Assembly: GCA_018222965.1 (NCBI GenBank)
Contig: JAAEZH010000002.1
Coordinates: 1-64,000, forward strand
DNA length: 64,000 bases
Direction: 5' to 3'
Source: Bacteroidota bacterium
GTDB taxonomy: Bacteria > Bacteroidota > Bacteroidia > Chitinophagales > Saprospiraceae
The position numbers and the translations under genes are program-made. Positions 1-9,800 of this stretch are shown here, piece after piece (positions within the stretch are counted from its first letter, which is position 1; each line of letters opens with the position of its first letter). The notes under the pieces are model-generated. The model did not search any database and had not been told where the DNA came from. It worked only from the letters and a program-made list of their open reading frames with translations.

Positions 1-90
1 ATTATTCTAAAGATTTAGTAACCTAAAACCGGTCAACACTATTTAGGGATTGACAGAAAATTCTTAATTACCAACCAGCCATCTCAACCC

Positions 91-105
91 TCCGCCTCCG
101 GCGGA
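91..105. repeat. Short GC-rich hairpin downstream of the aldo/keto reductase
   Basis: TCCGCC-TCC-GGCGGA forms a perfect 6-bp stem with a 3-nt loop about 100 bp beyond the stop of the minus-strand aldo/keto reductase. No T tract follows on the minus strand, so a terminator role is weak. I see nothing coding in positions 1-207. Confidence 0.3.
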
Positions 106-167
106 TTCTCAACCAAGCCCAAAGGGAAGAAATGTAAAACTAGGAATTGTCAGGTACTCTTTAAATT

Positions 168-212
168 CGTATCAAACGTATCAAACGTATCAAACGTATC
201 AAACGTATCAAA
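168..212. repeat. 9-bp tandem repeat, five copies, covering a stop codon
   Basis: Five head-to-tail copies of CGTATCAAA run from 168 to 212. The TGA stop of the minus-strand aldo/keto reductase (plus-strand tca at 208-210) lies in the last copy, so copy-number change would occur just after the gene end. It is a simple tandem repeat; units are far too short for a CRISPR. Confidence 0.9.
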
Positions 213-1191
213 ACTGCGGTTTCTTAGGCTGGTTATCCAACACGTCCTCAATCGCATCCAGTGCCTCCTGATCCAGTTTTTCCAGCGTGTCGATCGATTG
301 GAGCGTTTCTTCCAGGTGTTCTGGTTTTGAAGCGCCGAGGATCACCGTACTTACATCTGGATTTTTCAGGCACCAGGCAATGGCCAGTTTTGGCATGGTC
401 GTGCCGAGATCTTCGGCAATCTGACTCAGCTTCCGCACTTTCTCGAGGCGTTCCTGCGACAGGCTGCGCTCCTTCAACCATTCTAATCCTTCAATGCTCA
501 ACCGGGTTCCTTTTGGAAATTTGCCGAGGTATTTGGTGGTCAGCACGCCAGATGCCAGTGGGGACCAAATGGTAGTTCCGAGTCCCACTGTTTTATAGAT
601 TTGGCTGTATTCCACCTCCACTTTTTCCCGGTGAAACATATTGTATTGGGGTTGTTCCATAGTCGGGCCGATCAGGCGTAAATCCCGGGCCACCATGTGG
701 GCTTCCATGATTTCCTGAGAGGACCATTCGGATGTACCCCAGTACAACACTTTACCCTGCTGGATCAGATGATTCATGGCCCAGACCGTTTCTTCGATCG
801 GGGTATTTTTATCCGGTCTATGGCAAAAGTACATATCCAAATAATCAACCTTCAGTCGTTTCAGAGCGGCATCGCAGGCCTCAAAAATATGTTTCCGGCT
901 CAAACCGGTTTGGTTGGGCTTTTTGCCGCCATCGCCAAAAAAGACTTTACTGGAAACGAGATACGAGGAGCGATCCCATTTTAATTTTTTGAGGATTTTC
1001 CCCATAACCTTTTCGGATTCACCACGGGCATAAACTTCGGCATTATCAAAGAAATTTACGCCCTTTTCGTAGGCCATTTCCATTAGCCTCTCTGCGGTCT
1101 GGTCATTTATCTGCTTGCCAAACGTAAGCCAGGACCCCATTGAAAGGGCGCTTACCTGTAAACCTGATTTTCCCAGTCTGCGGTATTCCAT
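208..1191 (-). CDS. Aldo/keto reductase (voltage-gated K+ channel beta-subunit-like)
   Basis: A 327-residue cytosolic NAD(P)H-dependent oxidoreductase of the AKR superfamily, full length for the family. The usual catalytic tetrad can be placed as D49, Y54 (FFDNAEVYARG), K82 (VSSKVFFG) and H124 (YFCHRPD). The N-terminus EYRRLGKSGLQVSALSMGSW and the C-terminal segment VILGASKPEHLEETLQ are typical of the KCNAB/YghZ branch, which reduces aldehydes and ketones; the substrate here cannot be read from sequence. It is the downstream member of a same-strand pair with the lipoprotein at 1251-1979, separated by about 60 bp containing a copy of the dispersed 17-bp palindrome. Its stop codon sits in a 9-bp tandem repeat. 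Confidence 0.92.
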   Translation of the reverse strand: MEYRRLGKSGLQVSALSMGSWLTFGKQINDQTAERLMEMAYEKGVNFFDNAEVYARGESEKVMGKILKKLKWDRSSYLVSSKVFFGDGGKKPNQTGLSRKHIFEACDAALKRLKVDYLDMYFCHRPDKNTPIEETVWAMNHLIQQGKVLYWGTSEWSSQEIMEAHMVARDLRLIGPTMEQPQYNMFHREKVEVEYSQIYKTVGLGTTIWSPLASGVLTTKYLGKFPKGTRLSIEGLEWLKERSLSQERLEKVRKLSQIAEDLGTTMPKLAIAWCLKNPDVSTVILGASKPEHLEETLQSIDTLEKLDQEALDAIEDVLDNQPKKPQF

Positions 1192-1230
1192 GTAAAAAGG
1201 TTATGAGGTTGATCCAATATGTGTTTTTTT

Positions 1231-1247
1231 GGCTTTCGCCGAAAGGC
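1231..1247. repeat. Dispersed 17-bp imperfect palindrome, copy 1
   Basis: GGCTTTCGCCGAAAGGC between two minus-strand genes. The same 17-mer occurs exactly at 12246-12262, 13188-13204 and 25857-25873, in either orientation, and 13-14 bp versions occur at five further sites. Seven T residues precede it on the plus strand, but for the minus-strand genes this is the wrong side for an intrinsic terminator. Confidence 0.8.
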
Positions 1248-1250
1248 GGA

Positions 1251-1979
1251 CTATCTCCACTTAAACTTGATGACACCGGAAAGGTCTTCTTCATTGCTCA
1301 TAATGTCGAGCATATCCGATTCTACCTTAACCATGTTGCCATCCACTTCAGCTCCGGGGATAGAGGTTTTACGCACTTTGCCAGGGAAGTGATAGATAGA
1401 GGTGAAAGTGGCACCATCAAACATCATGCGAGCCATGGCCATTTCGTCTTCCGAAAACATCTGCTCCACATCAGCCGGAGCCGGATGGCGAGTCAGTTTG
1501 CGGCCTTTCAAAGAAAGCAGGTTGGTGCCTTCGGGAACCAACCCGGCAGACATGCCGTCCATACCACCTTCTCCCATCACCTCTCCGAGGTGTTGAGTGA
1601 AATAGCTGATATCATCCAGTTCTGTGAAGTTCATGGACATCTTCATAATCATTTCATCGCGGCTGTCGCTCATGATCATACGAAGTTGGGAGCCTTTAAA
1701 TACTTCCGGTTTATCCAGGTTGGAAATAGCTTCTTTATTGACTTCTTCAAGCATAATGAGGGAGTCAAGCTCGATGCCTTTCAATTGAGAAGCGGCATCT
1801 TCTTCGCCAAACTGGCCAAGCATATCCTGAACGCTTTCGTCCATCATGGCGCTCATATCAATGGTGATCTGGTATTTTCCGGATCCCCCTTTTTCCAGAT
1901 AAATCTGCTCCAGGATTTCAATACATCCGGTAAATACAAACATGCTGGCCACTGCCAGCAAAAGGGCTAATCTTTTCAT
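1251..1979 (-). CDS. Hypothetical lipoprotein
   Basis: A 242-residue predicted lipoprotein of unknown function. I chose the ATG at 1979 because it begins a clean signal peptide, MKRLALLLAVASMFVFTGC, with lipobox FTGC; the open frame continues 39 codons upstream to 2096, but that extension has no signal character and spans a hairpin. The mature part is rich in Met, Asp and Glu and has no cysteine-rich or enzymatic motif that I recognise. It probably faces the periplasm or cell surface. A perfect-looking hairpin (1996-2016) sits 17 nt upstream of the chosen start. Confidence 0.75.
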   Translation of the reverse strand: MKRLALLLAVASMFVFTGCIEILEQIYLEKGGSGKYQITIDMSAMMDESVQDMLGQFGEEDAASQLKGIELDSLIMLEEVNKEAISNLDKPEVFKGSQLRMIMSDSRDEMIMKMSMNFTELDDISYFTQHLGEVMGEGGMDGMSAGLVPEGTNLLSLKGRKLTRHPAPADVEQMFSEDEMAMARMMFDGATFTSIYHFPGKVRKTSIPGAEVDGNMVKVESDMLDIMSNEEDLSGVIKFKWR

Positions 1980-1995
1980 GCTATTGTTTATTAAT

Positions 1996-2016
1996 TGTCG
2001 GAAACCGTTCCCGACA
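1996..2016. promoter_or_regulatory. Hairpin just upstream of lipoprotein start
   Basis: TGTCGGAAA-CCG-TTCCCGACA: 9-nt arms with one mismatch and a 3-nt loop, ending 17 nt before the ATG at 1979. It could be a 5' UTR structure or an operator. No promoter motif was found that decides between them. Confidence 0.35.
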
Positions 2017-2209
2017 GAAATTTTGATTTCAGAATTTTCCTCTTTCGGTCTCAAAATAAGAAACCCTGCCAAGACAAAAAAGATCATGGGTTCCAACTAA
2101 TCTTTTCAACTTATTAGATTGCGGGCTGTTCTAATCCATATCTTGGGAGTTTGTAAAAGTACTCCAAAAAATCTCAGAAGTCTTCCTCAGACGATAAACT
2201 ATACATTTA

Positions 2210-3682
2210 ATGAATTCGATCAAAACGCTTGCCCAACTTAAAAAATCCGGCTATAAATCCCGCTCAATAAAGGAAGAATTGCGGGAAAACCTGATCCGAA
2301 AGCTGCAAAATAAGGAAGAAGTATTTCCTGGAGTACTTGGATTTGACAATACCGTGTTGCCCGATATCGAACGGGCCATTCTTTCCCGGCACAATATCCT
2401 GCTTCTCGGTCTCCGCGGCCAGGCTAAGACCCGGATTGCCCGCCTGTTGGTTAATCTGCTGGATGAACACATGCCGATAGTTGCAGGCAGTGAGGTCAAT
2501 GATGATCCGCTAAAACCCCTCAGTCGCTATGCCATCGACCTGATTGCCGAAAAAGGCGATGATACGCCTATAGAATGGGTGCCCCGGGAGACGCGCTATG
2601 TGGAAAAACTGGCAACGCCGGATGTAAGTGTTGCCGATCTAATTGGAGATGTAGATCCCATTAAAGCAGCTACCTTGAAACTCTCTTATGCCGATGAACG
2701 GGTGATCCACTTCGGACTCATTCCCCGCGCGCATCGAAGCATTTTTGTGATCAATGAGTTGCCCGATCTTCAGGCAAGAATTCAGGTTGCCTTGTTTAAT
2801 ATTCTGCAGGAAGGAGATGTGCAGATTCGTGGATTTAAGCTGCGTCTGCCACTGGATATCCAGTTTCTCTTTACCGCCAACCCGGAGGATTATACCAATC
2901 GGGGTTCCATCATTACGCCACTGAAAGACCGGATTGAAAGTCAGATTCTGACCCATTATCCAAAAGACATTGAGATTGCGCGGCAGATTACCCAGCAGGA
3001 ATCGCGGATTTCGGAATCACAAGCAAAGACGGTTGAGGTGCCGGAGATGATGAAAATCCTCCTGGAGCAAATTGCTTTTGAAGCCCGAGACAGTGAGTTC
3101 ATTGATGAGAAGAGCGGTGTTTCGGCCCGATTGAGTATATCGGGTTACGAAAACCTGCTTAGTGCGGCTGAGCGCCGAATGCTGATCAATGGGGAGAAAA
3201 AGACCCGTGTTCGGATCACCGATTTCTGGGGAGTCGTGCCGGCCATTACCGGAAAGGTGGAATTGGTTTACGAAGGCGAACAGGAAGGTCCCTATGCCGT
3301 AGCCATTTCATTACTCGGAGCAGCTATCCGGGAGTTGTTTTTGAAGTACTTTCCCGATCCGGATAAGAACGGTGAAGACGACCGGGATCCTTATGGTACC
3401 ATTCGTGCCTGGTTCTCCGGAGGTAATACCATTGAGCTACTGAATGATGCGTCTGATAAAGAGTTTAAAGAAAAATTAGAGGCTGTCGCCGGATTGAAAA
3501 AACTGGTTAGTAGTATTGATGTGCCTAAAAATGAGCAGCTGAGTTATATGGAGTTGGCACTACACGGCTTGTCAGAGTTTAATGTAATCAACAAAGATTT
3601 CCTGGAATCCGTATTTTCGTTCCGGGATCTGCTGGCAGATATGCTGGATGACGATGATCTCTTTGATGATGACGATTATTAA
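2210..3682 (+). CDS. MoxR-like / magnesium-chelatase-subunit-I-like AAA+ ATPase
   Basis: A 490-residue cytosolic AAA+ ATPase. Walker A is GLRGQAKT (about residues 67-74), sensor 1 is FLFTANPED (219-227), and an arginine-finger region LKDRIES lies at 239-245. The Walker B position reads IFVINEL (178-184), so the usual Asp before the catalytic Glu is Asn. The C-terminus is strongly acidic (DMLDDDDLFDDDDY). Family members are ATP-driven chaperone or chelatase subunits that normally work with a von Willebrand A-domain partner; none is adjacent. The next gene, a YciO-like protein, follows after 18 bp and is probably co-transcribed. There are no chlorophyll or cobalamin genes nearby, so a true magnesium chelatase role is unlikely. 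Confidence 0.85.
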   Translation: MNSIKTLAQLKKSGYKSRSIKEELRENLIRKLQNKEEVFPGVLGFDNTVLPDIERAILSRHNILLLGLRGQAKTRIARLLVNLLDEHMPIVAGSEVNDDPLKPLSRYAIDLIAEKGDDTPIEWVPRETRYVEKLATPDVSVADLIGDVDPIKAATLKLSYADERVIHFGLIPRAHRSIFVINELPDLQARIQVALFNILQEGDVQIRGFKLRLPLDIQFLFTANPEDYTNRGSIITPLKDRIESQILTHYPKDIEIARQITQQESRISESQAKTVEVPEMMKILLEQIAFEARDSEFIDEKSGVSARLSISGYENLLSAAERRMLINGEKKTRVRITDFWGVVPAITGKVELVYEGEQEGPYAVAISLLGAAIRELFLKYFPDPDKNGEDDRDPYGTIRAWFSGGNTIELLNDASDKEFKEKLEAVAGLKKLVSSIDVPKNEQLSYMELALHGLSEFNVINKDFLESVFSFRDLLADMLDDDDLFDDDDY

Positions 3683-3700
3683 ACAAACAAATAAACCTAT

Positions 3701-4315
3701 ATGCAATTCCTGGATATTCATCCGGATAATCCGCAAGGTCGAAAAATCAGTCAGGTAGTTGACGCCTTAAATGAAGGGGCTGTAATCATCTACCCAACGG
3801 ATACTGTGTACGCGCTGGGTTGCGCGATAGATCAAAATGAGGCTGTTGACCGGATAAGCCGCATCCGAAAGCTGGACCCCAAGCGGGCCCGGTACTCTAT
3901 AATCTGTAAAGACATAGCGCAGGCATCCTCTTATACGGCACAAATGGATAATGAAGTTTTCCGCATGATGAAAGCACATGTGCCCGGACCGTTTACTTTC
4001 ATCCACAAGGCAGGAAGCATGCTTCCCAAGACGCTGAAAAGTAAGCGAAAGTCGGTTGGAATCCGTATCCCGGATAACAACATCGCAATGGCCATATTAG
4101 AATTGATGGGAAAGCCCATTCTATCAGCTTCTCTTTATTCTGAAGATGAAATTCTGGAGTACATTGCCGACCCGGCTGAAATCAGAGATACCTACGCCAA
4201 TGAGGTCGACTACATAATCGATGGAGGCCCGGGGAAGCTAACACCTTCCACGGTCATAGATTGTACTAAAAATCCCCCGGAGATTATTCGACAAGGATTG
4301 GGAGAGCTTAGGTAA
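3701..4315 (+). CDS. YciO/Sua5-family L-threonylcarbamoyladenylate synthase-like protein
   Basis: A 204-residue single-domain YrdC-like protein. The motif IIYPTDTVYALGC (about 29-41), then RKLDPKRARYSIICKD, GPFTFI and KSVGIRIPDN match the YrdC/TsaC/YciO fold, which binds nucleotide and RNA; TsaC/Sua5 makes threonylcarbamoyl-AMP for the t6A modification of ANN-decoding tRNAs. The length and the RARYS segment favour the YciO subgroup, whose activity is lower or less well defined than TsaC, so the essential t6A role should not be assumed. It follows the MoxR-like ATPase by 18 bp and ends before a strong bidirectional terminator. Confidence 0.85.
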   Translation: MQFLDIHPDNPQGRKISQVVDALNEGAVIIYPTDTVYALGCAIDQNEAVDRISRIRKLDPKRARYSIICKDIAQASSYTAQMDNEVFRMMKAHVPGPFTFIHKAGSMLPKTLKSKRKSVGIRIPDNNIAMAILELMGKPILSASLYSEDEILEYIADPAEIRDTYANEVDYIIDGGPGKLTPSTVIDCTKNPPEIIRQGLGELR

Positions 4316-4331
4316 GGGGTAGATATCCAAT

Positions 4332-4370
4332 AAAAAAGGGGCTGATTCATTTGAAGCAGCCCCTTTTTTT
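4332..4370. terminator. Bidirectional intrinsic terminator
   Basis: AAAAAAGGGGCTG and CAGCCCCTTTTTT form a 13-bp stem around a 12-nt loop, with T tracts on both strands. It lies between the convergent YciO-like gene (plus) and TonB receptor gene (minus) and can serve both. Confidence 0.9.
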
Positions 4371-4382
4371 GATTGAAACAGG

Positions 4383-6674
4383 TTAAAATTTAAACCGCGC
4401 CGTCAAACTCGGAAGGACGGGCAATTGATAGACCTTTTCAGTAGTGGTCCTGTCGATGTAGAAAATGTTGCTGCGGTTGTACACATTGGTAGCACTAGCA
4501 ACAATTTCCAGGGAACTGTATTTCGAAAATTCGATGGTGCGTTTGACAGAAATATCGAGCCGGTGGTAGGGACTCAGACGCCCGCCATTACGTTGCTCAT
4601 CATACAAGATGGTGAGCGGAGGATTGGTCGTTGTTGGATCTGTATCCAGCCCGTCCTGAAGGAAATTGATGGAACCATAAAACCCTTGTGTTTGCGTGAA
4701 AGGGAAAGGGGAGCCAAAGTTCCAACGCAAGGAAGCTTCCCATTCAGATTTATCGCCGAATGACCGGGTAGCCAGAAAGTTTACATTGTGGCGACGGTCA
4801 AAAATGGTTGGATAAGTTTGCTCTCCGTCAAAACGGTTTACATATCCCAGCGAGTAAGTTGCCCAAATGTACAATTGAGGTTTCTGGTATCTCAGGGAAA
4901 TATCAAAGCCGTAAGCCTTACCGGTTTCTGTAACAAACTGTGGCTCTTCTACAGAGGTACGGTTGCGGTTTAGAGCGATCAGCTGTGTAAATCCTTTATA
5001 ATAAGTCTCTGCATTCAACTCCAGATTAGGCGTGAGGTCGTATTCAAGTCCGATAATGCCATGTAGCGCCTGTTGCAGTTTATTCTTTGTAGGAATTTGG
5101 GTGCCCGGCTCGTAAATCGTTTGCTCAGGTCCGGAGAGAAAACCAACAAAGAGGTTGATTACATCTCTTTCATTTACACTACTAAGCAGGTTTTGAGAAT
5201 ACAATCCACCCGCCAATTTGAATCGCAGTTTTTCGGTGGCCTTATATTTTGCACCAAGTCTGGGCTCTAAAAAGGACTGGGTCTGACTTGGATAGGATTG
5301 CAGACGAAGGCTGGGCTCAATAATGAGATCGCCAATGATCTGTTTGTACTTAATAAAAGCAGCAAGCTCTGTGGTAAAGTCAAACTGCTCAATGGTTACT
5401 CCGAGGAAATTGCGAAATTCAAAATCGGTGTTTAGTCCGTTAAAGATGAATCCGTACTTCACTTCATTGTTATACCCAAAGTAGGTGAAGTCCAATTGAG
5501 CAGAGTAACTTGAGATCTTACTGGTACGTGGAAAGTTGTCTCCCTCTGTGAGGGAAATGTTGTAATCTGAATAGGCCAGCGTACCACCCAGAATGAAGTT
5601 ACTCGCAGGAGGCACCAGGGTGAAATTAGCTCCGCCACCAATCGATTGCCATCCCAGGTCAGCGATCGAGTAATTTACCCGGTCGTTGAAGTTAAACCCA
5701 AAGAGATTCAGTTTACTACCGTTGCCGGACAGCAATGAAACTTTTCCGTAAATGTCTGTAAAGTTAAAGGGCAAACTGGCAGCAGAAGAATCAACTGCAG
5801 AAACCGCATAAGAGTACAGAGAAGGGGAGGTTTCGTTGATATAGGAATGCTTTCCGGTGATCAGATACGAAATGCTTCCACCACCTGTGTCTTGCAATTT
5901 TTTGATAGGTCCCTCCAGCAATACCTTACCCATAAACGGACTTACAGATACCTGACCGCCATGGCGTTTCTTATTTCCTTCGCGGGTTTTGATGTCTACA
6001 ACGGCTGAAATCCGTCCGCCATATTCTGCATTAAATCCACCGGTCATTACATCCACCGAGCGAATGGTTTCTGTTTCAAAAACGGAGAAGAATCCAATGG
6101 AGTGGAAGGGATTGAAAATGGTCATCCCATCCAAACGGATTAGGTTTTGTATCGGAGCACCACCCCGAATGTACAACTGACCGCCCTGGTCACCGGTGGA
6201 TACAATACCCGGAAGCACCGGCAAATACTGCGCAATGTCAGGTTCGCCACCGGTAGATGGGAGAGAAGTGATTTGCTTTGGAGTGAGGGTGACAGAAGAA
6301 ATCTGTACCTCTGTTTGAGCCTGCTCTTTGCGAGCGGAAACATTAACGGTAGTAAGTTCCACACCGCTGGAAACCATATATAATTGCTCGTACTCGATGT
6401 TGCCCTCTGATATTCTTACATCGACACCAATGCTGTCAAAGCCTACGTAGGTTACCACCAGTCGATATTCGCCGACAGGCACATTAGTGATGGAAAAAAA
6501 GCCATCGAGATCTGTAGTTGTTCCGATTTCGGTATCGAGCAATCTTACGGTGGCAAACATAACCGGGTCACCGGTTTCTTTCTCATATATATTTCCACGA
6601 ACGCTTCCGGTTTGTGCAGAGAGCACAACAGCAAAAAAGAGCCCGATCAGAGAGAGGCTTAAACGTTTGATCAT
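4383..6674 (-). CDS. TonB-dependent outer-membrane receptor with carboxypeptidase-regulatory-like N-terminal domain
   Basis: A 763-residue outer-membrane protein. A signal peptide (MIKRLSLSLIGLFFAVVLSAQ) is followed by a carboxypeptidase-D-regulatory-like beta domain (about 24-105: GNIYEKETGDPVMFATVRLL, LDGFFSITNVPVGEYRLVV), a plug domain (about 130-240, with YIRGGAPIQNLIRLDGM and GGFNAEYGGRISAVVDIKT) and a beta-barrel that ends in a terminal aromatic residue (TARFKF). Such receptors import large or scarce substrates using TonB energy. No SusD-like partner, TonB or substrate-binding lipoprotein is adjacent, so the ligand is unknown. It is monocistronic: its 3' end shares the terminator at 4332-4370, and a Bacteroidota -7 element lies about 57 nt upstream of the start. 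Confidence 0.92.
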   Translation of the reverse strand: MIKRLSLSLIGLFFAVVLSAQTGSVRGNIYEKETGDPVMFATVRLLDTEIGTTTDLDGFFSITNVPVGEYRLVVTYVGFDSIGVDVRISEGNIEYEQLYMVSSGVELTTVNVSARKEQAQTEVQISSVTLTPKQITSLPSTGGEPDIAQYLPVLPGIVSTGDQGGQLYIRGGAPIQNLIRLDGMTIFNPFHSIGFFSVFETETIRSVDVMTGGFNAEYGGRISAVVDIKTREGNKKRHGGQVSVSPFMGKVLLEGPIKKLQDTGGGSISYLITGKHSYINETSPSLYSYAVSAVDSSAASLPFNFTDIYGKVSLLSGNGSKLNLFGFNFNDRVNYSIADLGWQSIGGGANFTLVPPASNFILGGTLAYSDYNISLTEGDNFPRTSKISSYSAQLDFTYFGYNNEVKYGFIFNGLNTDFEFRNFLGVTIEQFDFTTELAAFIKYKQIIGDLIIEPSLRLQSYPSQTQSFLEPRLGAKYKATEKLRFKLAGGLYSQNLLSSVNERDVINLFVGFLSGPEQTIYEPGTQIPTKNKLQQALHGIIGLEYDLTPNLELNAETYYKGFTQLIALNRNRTSVEEPQFVTETGKAYGFDISLRYQKPQLYIWATYSLGYVNRFDGEQTYPTIFDRRHNVNFLATRSFGDKSEWEASLRWNFGSPFPFTQTQGFYGSINFLQDGLDTDPTTTNPPLTILYDEQRNGGRLSPYHRLDISVKRTIEFSKYSSLEIVASATNVYNRSNIFYIDRTTTEKVYQLPVLPSLTARFKF

Positions 6675-6730
6675 TACGAGTGATTTGAGGTCTGCCTAAA
6701 TAAAAAATGTGGCTACCGGCAGACCGGTCG

Positions 6731-6738
6731 CAAATATA
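6731..6738 (-). promoter_or_regulatory. Candidate -7 promoter element for TonB receptor
   Basis: The minus strand reads TATATTTG, matching the Bacteroidota -7 consensus TAnnTTTG, about 57 nt upstream of the ATG at 6674. No good TTTG -33 element was found at the expected distance. Confidence 0.45.
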
Positions 6739-6808
6739 GGTAAAGGATATGGCTTTAGGAATGCCAAGCTCTTTGTTTTGCTGGCAGGCCGACAAGATCA
6801 AAAACAAA

Positions 6809-6843
6809 AATCCCGAACTATGGATCATCCAAAGTTCGGGATT
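6809..6843 (-). terminator. Intrinsic terminator of the 1501-residue secreted protein gene
   Basis: AATCCCGAACT pairs perfectly with AGTTCGGGATT (11 bp, 13-nt loop). On the minus strand the stem is followed by a T-rich tract (TTTGTTTTTG), as expected for the gene that ends at 6867. Confidence 0.85.
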
Positions 6844-6866
6844 TGATTGTGATTCATTCAGGAGAA

Positions 6867-9800
6867 TTAGCGCAGCAGGCTAATTTCCCGGTATTCGTAA
6901 ATGCCGTTGTCGGGATCGTGCTTGTCGCCCCATATCTGGTCTTCTCCATTGACACCATTGCGGTATACGAGGTAGAAAGCGTAAACGTCTTCCGGAGCTG
7001 GTTTGTCATTTTGCATGCCATCCCAGCCTTCGCCGCCGTCTTCATTGATATCATATACTACGTCTCCCCAGCGATTGTAAACTCTGAATTCTACGATGAG
7101 TACGCCTTCATTCGCTACGGGCATAAATACATCGTTCAATCCGTCGCCGTTAGGAGAGAAGGCAGTAGGAACATTAATCTCACTGTCCAACACAAATACA
7201 TCGATGGTTTCTGATCCGCTACAACCAAGCTCGTCTGTAATGTCGATTTGGTAGGTCACGAATTCTCCATCCGGTTGATCTGTTTCAGGAGCGATGATTC
7301 CGATTGTTGGATTATTATCACCTACTTCCACCCCTTCCAATGTCCAGAAGTAATTCGGATTGTTGAGTGAAATTGGATCGGTGGTTACTTCCAACAGAAG
7401 CGGACTGTTTTCATAAACGGTATCCGGATCAGCGGTTAAGTTTGTGATGTTGAATCCATCGGTAACATCAACAAATACAGAATCCTGCAATGGTTGATTC
7501 AGACAACCTTCATCATCGGTAAAGGTGAGGTAATACATGGTAGGACTACCAGGTGTTACTATCGGATTCGGTACATCATCTGCATCCGGCATCCAGCTGA
7601 ATGTGCCTTCCACATTAGAGGAAGCGCTAAGTTGTGCAGAGAAGCCTGTACAGATCAGCGTGTCATTACCTACTGTAAGGGTAGGTTGTGGTAGCACAGT
7701 AACTGTTATTTCCAACTCAAGCTCACAACCGGCTTTCTCAACAAGGAGAATGTAGGTGGTGGTTTCAGTAGGGGATACCTCATATTCCGGATCATTGGAT
7801 ACAACCTGACCGTCAACCAACCAGGTATAAATAGCATCCGGGTCGGTAGCTGTGTTCAGTAATATCGATTCTCCCGGACAGATAATTCTGTCTGATGGGA
7901 ATACCGGAACAGTAAGCTGTTCTACTTCAACCGTAACTTCTGCCGCAGTAGGACATCCGTCAAATTCACCCTCAACCGTATAGGTCGTGGTTGTCAGTGG
8001 CGATGCCACCGGATTCGGAATGTCATCCTGATCCAGCGTAGAAGCGGGTGACCACATCCAGCCGGTTACATCATCGTCGCTGCTGGCGACAAGCTGCACA
8101 TCCTCTCCGAAGCATATCGACGGATTGGCAGGTTCTATGGTTATTTCAGCTGTTGGCACTACCTCTATGAGCACCTCTGTCGTATCGATACAAGCTCTGT
8201 TGGTTGTGATTCGGGTATAAGTTGCCGTTTCTGTAGCCTGGAATACCAGGTTCCAGAGAGAGTCTGGTGATTGCAGTCCAAGATCCGGGGTCCACATATG
8301 TTCTATGTCCGGGAAGTTGAAAGGTTCGTAGGTCGGGAAGACCAGCGTCACCAGTTCGCCCTGACAATACGATTCTTTGTCGGGTATGGTTTCCAGGAGG
8401 CCGGATTCGGGTAAGGAATCGACCCTTATATATATCGAGTCAAAGACCATACAGGCTCCAACCTCAAGGGTAGCCAAATAAGTTGTCGATTGTGTAGGTG
8501 TTGCTATGACGTCTTCGGCGGTCGTGCTGGATAGTGAACCGTCATCCGGCGTCCAATTTAGTCCCATACCGGGTGTAGTGGTCAGGGCACTCAGGTCAAC
8601 AGAAGTACCCAGACAGATTTCGAGGGTATCAGTATCAGGCTCGATGATTTCCACATCAGCCGGAAGTACTTCCACATTAACCACGCTGGTATCTGCACAA
8701 AAAGCATTTTCACTCGTGGAGATTATAGTATATGTATAATCGCCAGCTTCCGGTGTGGCTACTGCATTTGGTATGTCATCAAAATCGAGGAAGTCGGCCG
8801 GGGACCACTGGTAAGTAGTACCTGAACCGGAAATTTCGGGCTGGCCCAGAGTTACACTGTAATTCTCACAAATGGTGGTATCGGAGAAATTAGTAACGGC
8901 TGGTTCCAGATAATCCACATTAACAGTATAGGAGTCGGTAGCCCCACATCCTTCCAGTTCGACATTTACAGTATAAGTCGTATTGTCAGTTGGAATAATG
9001 GTTACCGGATTGGCGTTTGGATCAACAATGCCAGTCGACGGGGTCCATTCAATATTGGAATCTCCAACATTGTTGATGGCCAGCAATTGAACAGTATCAC
9101 CCACACAAATATCTGTTTCTGTCAGCGCCTGAATACTAATTGTCGGTGCTACTACATCGAGGTAAACACTATCAATAGCGGTACAAACACCCAATTGACC
9201 AACTACGTAAACCATAATGTCGTCGGTTGGCGTTGCAATTGGATTTGAACCGGTTGCCGGATCAAAAATGTTGGTTGGTGTCCAGAAGTAGGAAACCGCA
9301 CCCTCTACATTCATTTCAATAGAGTTGCCATCACAAACATAAGCGGTGTCTTCACCTGCAAAGATCTCTACTTCCAGTTCGTCATAGATCAGGATAGTAA
9401 GTTCAACCAGGTTTACCGTACCACAACCAAAGTCGTTTTGCAGGGTAATCTCAATAGTTTCAACACCTTCCGGAATACCATCTGCCAGTGCTTCGATTGG
9501 GAAAGTAAATTCGGTTTCACCCGGGTTGAAAGTGATTTGTGCAGGCAGATTCAATGTATAGTCTACGCCAGGCGTAGCAGTACCCATCACTACAATGTCA
9601 TAGGTAACTGGTTCATCCTGTGGACTACTCAATGAAAGTACAATCTCGTCTGGCGTATCCAGACATTCTTCAACCAGGTACTCAATACCATTTTGGTAAT
9701 TTACCCCAAGATCGGGTGTTCCTCCTTTCAATTCGGAAACAAATACACCGGAATCGTAGGCTGTGTCACCACGGTCTGCAATGGCAAACTTAAGGTGATA

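Noticed and set aside
168-212. CRISPR-like array
   Set aside because: Units are 9 bp and contiguous with no spacers.
1140-1970. Long plus-strand open frame (276 codons)
   Set aside because: It is antisense to the lipoprotein at 1251-1979, which has a signal peptide; the plus frame shows His-rich shadow composition without domain features.
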